64,000 bases of DNA from Aplectana chamaeleonis (lineage: Eukaryota > Nematoda > Chromadorea > Rhabditida > Cosmocercidae), in the NCBI GenBank assembly GCA_029168955.1, contig JAPDOI010000980.1, forward strand, positions 178,432 through 242,431, in the 5' to 3' direction. Under the pieces are notes generated by a model. That model did no database searches and was not told the origin of the DNA. It saw only the letters and a program-made list of their open reading frames with translations. Within the stretch, counting starts at the first letter, position 1; each line of letters begins with the position of its first letter. Shown piece after piece: positions 59,839 to 64,000 of this stretch. The translations under genes and the position numbers were made by a program.

Positions 59839-60030
59839 GCAGTAAACCACTATACTGCACCCAGATGTTACGAAAATATCGCAGCAAACCACAATGCTAC
59901 GCCGAGTATGATGAACAATTCAGCAGTAAGCCACAATACTGCGCCAAGTATAAAGAACGGAATGGCAGTAAACCACAATACTGCTCCCAGAAGTCAAGAA
60001 GAATGTTGAAGCAGTAAACCACAATACTGC
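59839..60030 (-). repeat. 42-bp repeats with GCAGTA...TACTGC hairpins, upstream of ORF1
   Basis: Five copies of the 20-base word GCAGTAAACCACAATACTGC start at 59839, 59881, 59923, 59965 and 60011 (period 42, 42, 42, 46). Each word begins and ends with the complementary hexamers GCAGTA and TACTGC. The array lies 150-340 bases upstream of ORF1 of copy A, the position of a 5' untranslated region or internal promoter. Tandem promoter-like units are known at the 5' ends of several non-LTR families; that role here is inference. Confidence 0.85.
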
Positions 60031-60143
60031 GATTGACGAGTCGTGTAGAAGATACCACTGATAGTTGATGTAGTGGTGATAAGCAGCGGTAGGTCAGGAG
60101 GCTCCTTCAGAGCTCAGTGAGCAGCCGGCCGTCCGCGGTCAAG

Positions 60144-62351
60144 TCACGAGTAGAATGATGTGATCTTCGAGATGAGTAGATGTGATCTTCGAGAGCTCAT
60201 TCTCTCAAGATAACAAGGTAGGTTTAGCTGATTAGCCATTATCTTACGCATAGGTACAATGTGTTCAATAACATGATGAATGATTGCAAAAAACAATTCA
60301 TAAAATTCATCAACCGTTCTGTCGTTACTGAAGATTCCAATCCAATCAATATCAGCAAGATATTCAGCAATTCTATCATAGTTTCCAGCATTGTTATCTC
60401 TTTTCCATTGGAAACTTTGTGGCTTATTTTTCAAAAATATTTTGAATGTTACTGTAGAATGATCACTGTTCCCGGTAGGCGGTCTCACGTTTACGTTCTG
60501 AACAAAATCTCTTGCATTACAAAGTAATAAATCCAGTATTGTGTTCCCTCTGGTAGGCTCGGATACGAGTTGTTGAAACTCATGAAAACGCGAAATGCCG
60601 GACGGCACCGATTGCCAACACAGGCGTCAAATGCAGTGTTTGGTGGTGTGACTGCACAACACACTGCAGATGTTACGCCTAAGTTATTGATTCCACCACA
60701 AATCATGGTAGAACCACGAGATTCCACCACAAATCATGGTAGAACCACGAATTCATAGCGGAAACGCTATTTGTGAGGTAGATGTTCATTTGATACGCTA
60801 CTAAAGGAAGATGTGAGAGAATGATCAACATAAGAACTAAGAGAGAATTCTCAAATATATGAAACGTGAAAAAAAGGAAGTAGGAGAAACTAGTACTGAA
60901 TGACTTAGGCCTTGTAACAGTTTTCGTAGTTTTCGCTTGAAGAATAGGCCGTCACCCAGGGATCTCCCTCCGTTGAAGCAAATAGAGTAGAACGGATTTT
61001 CACCCCCGAAATACCCGATATACGACAGATTTTGCCTCCACGAAAGGGTTTTCCTCCCCTGAGCCACCGTCCAAATAGGGTTCAAACTGTGATTTCCACC
61101 CCCCGAAGTACCTGATACACGACAGATTTAGCCTCCACGCAGGGGATTTCCTCCCCTAAGCGACGGTGCAGCCGCAGGCGGCACCGTCCAAACAGGGTTT
61201 AAACTGGTCCAAATAGGGTTAGAAATGATTTTCAGAGAGTTTCCACCTCGAAATTCACGGATAACAGCCGACATCCTCAATACTAGTAAATTTTCATTCT
61301 CATTAATGAATTGCGATCAGTTAGTCTTGAATTGAGTCAGGGGGTCGTGAATTACAATATAGGCGTAGCTGGGAGCGGTGTGTGCAAGTGCATACCACAC
61401 ACCATAACGCATTATTTGACGGCTATGCTGGCAATTGGTGCTGTCCGGCATTTCTCCTCCAGTTGAAACTCATGACTATCAAAAATATCTTGAAAAGTCT
61501 CAGAAATTAGCCCAGTGTTTTGCTTCCCTAAGTCTGGTAAATTAAAGTCGCCCAGTGAAACACTGGGTGTACCACACGCACACAAATCACTGATTGCTTT
61601 ACAAAGTTGAAGTGATCTATCCGTATCGCAATGAGGAGTCCTATAGACGGTAATGATTCTAAAAGACGGGAAATAATTAATATCACACACTAGAAGTTTG
61701 TATGAATCTCTAACGGATTCATGGAAAATCAAATTGTATTTGTATGACTTCTTTATTAACGAAAGAATACCTCCTCCCTTTTTAAAAGTTCGATCACATC
61801 TAATTCCTGTATACTGGCTACTAGCAATTTCCAAAAGAGGGTTTAGCTCGTTTTCTGAGCTCAGCCATGTCTCAGTCAAGATCACGAAGTCGTAGTTGTT
61901 TTGACGAAGGGTTTAAAGCAATGAATCTGAATTTTTCACCATGGATCTGATATGTAGAAGAGCGCAATATATCTCTCTACACTGCCTCCTGCGAGTGCTC
62001 AGTAGTTTCCCGGAGGACCACTGAGCTGAGTTGAGGCAGTGCTTGCGCTTTGATTTGCCCCTTGAGAGGATGTCGGTAAAAGTGATCTGCTCACAGCTTG
62101 GTATGCTTGATCAGTTCGACCGTTTATCGACAACCGACCAGTTAAACGTTCTCCACGTCTACGCTCCAGCTCCTCCCTAGATAGTGATGGGCGTATAAAT
62201 ATGCCTTTTTGTTGGGGGAAGAAGCGTAATTGTGAACGCGCCTGATCGCCTCTCTCTGGAACCAACTACAGAGGAGCACAACTTTGATTAATCTACGTCT
62301 CTGCTGGTTTGGTGTACCCATGCGATAACACTTCACCGGCATACACTCCAA
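60144..62351 (-). pseudogene. Non-LTR retrotransposon copy C, ORF1 end and endonuclease, interrupted
   Basis: A related but different element. The ORF1 end (62351-61999) keeps KCYRMGTPNQQRRRLIKVVL and IRPSLSREELERRR across a frameshift. The endonuclease begins MILTETWLSSENELN (61885), with CDRTFKKGGGI, TVYRTPHCDTD and SLGDFNLPD, and is cut after DSHEFQ. It resumes at HEFQQLVSEPTRGNTILDLL (about 60585) and reaches GNSDHSTVTFKI, beyond an 876-bp insertion. No RT follows, so the copy is 3'-truncated near 60140. Confidence 0.87.
60572..61475. mobile_element. 876-bp inverted-repeat element with 14-bp duplication
   Basis: The insert 60586-61461 is flanked by GTTGAAACTCATGA at 60572-60585 and 61462-61475. 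Its ends form inverted repeats of about 70 bp: GAAATGCCGGACGGCACC and ATTGCCAACACAGGCGTCAA face their near complements, with the outermost ten bases poorly matched. Inside are a duplicated 30-bp unit (TTCCACCACAAATCATGG, 60690-60755) and a duplicated unit of about 110 bp (GATACACGACAGATTTAGCC, 60960-61200). No transposase is present. The 14-bp duplication is longer than those of the common cut-and-paste superfamilies. Confidence 0.88.
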
Positions 62352-62629
62352 ATCAAGAAAAAGCTTCTATCGTCAATCAGTGGTTGAGAGATAGCCGCGC
62401 CGCTGCTAGTATAGCTTTATGTAGAAGTGGAGAAACAACCGCTCCGCTTCCAAGATAGCGTGATAAGAATTCCAACGCGGCTCCTTGCAGATAAGATTCA
62501 AACCATATACAAAAATGACTGATAACTCTATCGGCCACGTGATAACAACAGAAATTTCTCTTTCATTTTCATGGATGAATCTTGAGTGCTCTCCCAACAA
62601 GTTCTGCACTCCTAATTCAAAATCTAGAA

Positions 62630-62930
62630 GCGAACCTCTAGAAATGGAGCAAACCTAGTTGGGGGAGGGGGCGCATTGTTGAGAGGGCAGTCGCGTCAAT
62701 TTTTGGCGGAGCTGCCCCTCTGACAAAAAATGTAATACCCGAAATTGGAAAAATTTTCAGGATTCCCCCTCTGTGAAGAGACGTCAATTTTTTTTTCAGC
62801 ACACCGGATAACCCTGAACACAAATTTTGATCATAATGCTCATACCGATCCTTTGGATGTCAGGCTACCGTAACCATTTTCTAACAAAACATGGTAACGA
62901 ACGATAACACACGCTCATAACATGCGGGGT
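62630..62930. repeat. Mosaic repeat fragment
   Basis: Words such as CCGGATAACCCTGAACACAAA link this stretch to the mosaic family of palindrome 2. No gene is seen. Confidence 0.45.
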
Positions 62931-62937
62931 ATAAAAG
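62930..62937 (+). promoter_or_regulatory. TATA-box-like site
   Basis: TATAAAAG in a GC-richer context (GCGGGGTATAAAAGGGC) would place a start near 62960, just before the hairpin series described next. Confidence 0.4.
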
Positions 62938-62959
62938 GGCAGAGGAGCGGTATGCATTC

Positions 62960-63090
62960 ATTTTCTCTTCGAGAAGCCACTGGGGAGTGGCTGAGAAGGT
63001 CGAAATCGTGCAAGCATGTTTGCTGGCTAGTACGATGTGCTCCTAGCCAAACTGACACTTGAAAATTTTTGGAAGAGGGTTACTCTAGCC
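62960..63090 (+). ncRNA. Candidate structured RNA with Sm-like site
   Basis: In order: a small hairpin TTCTC-TTC-GAGAA; AGCCACT-GGGG-AGTGGCT (62975-62992); GTTT.GCT.GGCTAG paired with CTAGCCAAAC (63018-63052); the Sm-like word AATTTTTGG (63064-63072); and a final short hairpin AGAG-GGTTA-CTCT (63074-63086). Stem-stem-Sm site-stem is the layout of Sm-class snRNAs and of nematode spliced-leader RNAs. A TATA-like box lies about 30 bases upstream. It does not match any snRNA I can recall, so this is only a candidate. Confidence 0.25.
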
Positions 63091-63309
63091 GTTCGTCTAC
63101 TGATCGTAATAAGCGTGTACAGTTCCGTTCCGCAATCTTGTTCAGTCCTCATTATCACGATCATAGGGGCTCTTTCGGAATAGACGACCCACGTGAAAGG
63201 ATTAGATTGTCGTGGGATTTTTTATATGTTCTTTGCACAAATTTTACATGTTGCTCTCTGCTTCTACGTGTTTAGAAGCAAAAACATGACATAATGATCG
63301 GTACCTAGT

Positions 63310-63405
63310 CGTAGAAGCGAAGCGGTTGTTTTCAAAAAAGTTCAACTATGAAAATGAAGAAATCATTCTCAAAAAAAAACCGCTTCGCTTCTGCGATTGT
63401 GATAA
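63310..63405. repeat. Hairpin element (GAAGCGAAGCGGTT arms)
   Basis: AGAAGCGAAGCGGTT at about 63315 faces AACCGCTTCGCTTCT at about 63388. The word GAAGCGAAGCGGTT also occurs near 28974, pointing to a dispersed family. Confidence 0.7.
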
Positions 63406-63524
63406 TGAGACTTTGCGGACTGAACGCGATTGCGGAACTAGATCATCTGTGAAATTCTGACTGAAATCTAATACTTTGTCAAACTACCGTGTACCCAACG
63501 TAACATAGAATTTCAGGATCGAAA

Positions 63525-63712
63525 CCGTTTGGGGGGGCCACTCATGAAAATGAAATGATTCATGCATGAAAATTAAAATTTGGCTGATATCATATGCCTG
63601 ATAGCGTTATCAGTCATTGTTTTCGTGGGGACCCCATGGAAATACTTCGACTGCTGAGAGCTGTATCATTCATTCTCCAACTGAATCCTGAGTGCCCCCC
63701 CCCAGACGGTGT
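63525..63712. repeat. MITE copy with GGGGGGCCACTCA end
   Basis: GGGGGGCCACTCATGAAAAT at the left and TCCTGAGTGCCCCCCCCC at the right bound about 185 bp. Its sequence matches the left half of the element at 50009-50578. Confidence 0.7.
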
Positions 63713-63929
63713 CATACCGAATTTCAACAAGCACGCTCATACCGATCAGTGGAACGAAGGGCTACAATAACCCTCTTCTGAAAGTTTTCGAATTGTCAGC
63801 TTGGATATTAGCCCTTTTTCCTAGCCAACAAAGATTTTCGCTCATTTTCAACCTTCGTAGCCACTCGTAGTGGCCTCCGGAACAAAGCGGTGTGTGAGTG
63901 AATGCATAGTGTCTACGTTTCTCTGTGTC

Positions 63930-64000
63930 TACAGTATATAAGGAGGTGGTCAACTGTCAACCATGGTTCTCAACGAAAACCCAATGGCTATACCATTTAG
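63930..64000 (+). CDS. Possible gene start at window edge
   Basis: A TATATAAGG word at about 63937 is followed 20 bases later by ACCATGG at 63960, opening MVLNENPMAIPF to the window end. Too short to assign; it may be chance. Confidence 0.2.

Noticed and set aside
59839..60030. CRISPR-like repeat-spacer look
   Set aside because: Eukaryotic setting, a period fixed at 42, similar 'spacers', and placement in a retrotransposon leader; no cas genes.
1..64000. tRNA or rRNA genes
   Set aside because: No cloverleaf with A and B boxes and no rRNA core sequence was recognised by eye; a covariance scan could still find one.

Overview
The window looks like nuclear DNA of a nematode, most likely a rhabditid or strongylid-type worm. 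The evidence is short spliced exons with TTTCAG-type acceptors, a CK1-type kinase start, TTAA-bounded inverted-repeat elements, TTTGCCG-type dispersed repeats, mariner, Penelope, MULE and CR1/Jockey-like elements, and very large palindromes. There are no bacterial operons, and I recognised no rRNA or tRNA. The species cannot be named from this sequence. Almost everything here is mobile or repetitive; only the kinase exons near 49.5 kb look like ordinary host coding sequence.

Region 1 (1-9.4 kb). A near-perfect palindrome has arms 1-3035 and 3061-6097 around a 25-base spacer, and it runs off the left edge. Each arm holds a small spliced gene for a zinc-coordinating domain like the C-terminal ballast domain of the P2X7 receptor, without any channel part. 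Convergent with the right-arm copy is a spliced transposase gene (about 9385 to 5976, minus) with a THAP-like C2CH finger, an acidic linker and a DDE-type core, probably Kolobok-like. The left arm starts inside the 3' end of a second copy of that transposase. The layout suggests two copies of a two-gene DNA transposon (transposase plus P2X7C-like accessory protein) lying head to head. This is my main candidate for an undescribed system.

Region 2 (11.5-25.1 kb). A second, larger and non-coding palindrome (arms 11533-18041 and 18943-25058) is built from nested repeats: minisatellites, a TTAA-flanked 450-bp inverted-repeat element in both arms, GC-rich blocks and a mosaic repeat family. The arms differ by a 448-bp segment and by minisatellite copy number.

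Region 3 (25-35 kb). Minisatellites, an internally deleted mariner with intact terminal repeats and TA duplication, and a 4.1-kb satellite array whose monomers alternate strictly between about 240 and 274 bp (a dimeric higher-order repeat), flanked by direct duplications of about 295 bp.

Region 4 (35-52 kb). A field of hairpin MITEs, a decayed Penelope-like element with a GIY-YIG motif, a decayed Mutator-like transposase, further TTAA elements and the first two exons of a CK1-type kinase.

Region 5 (52-64 kb). A 1.4-kb foldback repeat, then three minus-strand non-LTR retrotransposon copies: one nearly complete but frameshifted (ORF1 + endonuclease/RT), one with an RT deletion and a hairpin element bearing a 9-bp target duplication, and one whose endonuclease is split by an 876-bp inverted-repeat element with a 14-bp duplication. 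Near 63 kb is a possible Sm-site structured RNA downstream of a TATA box.
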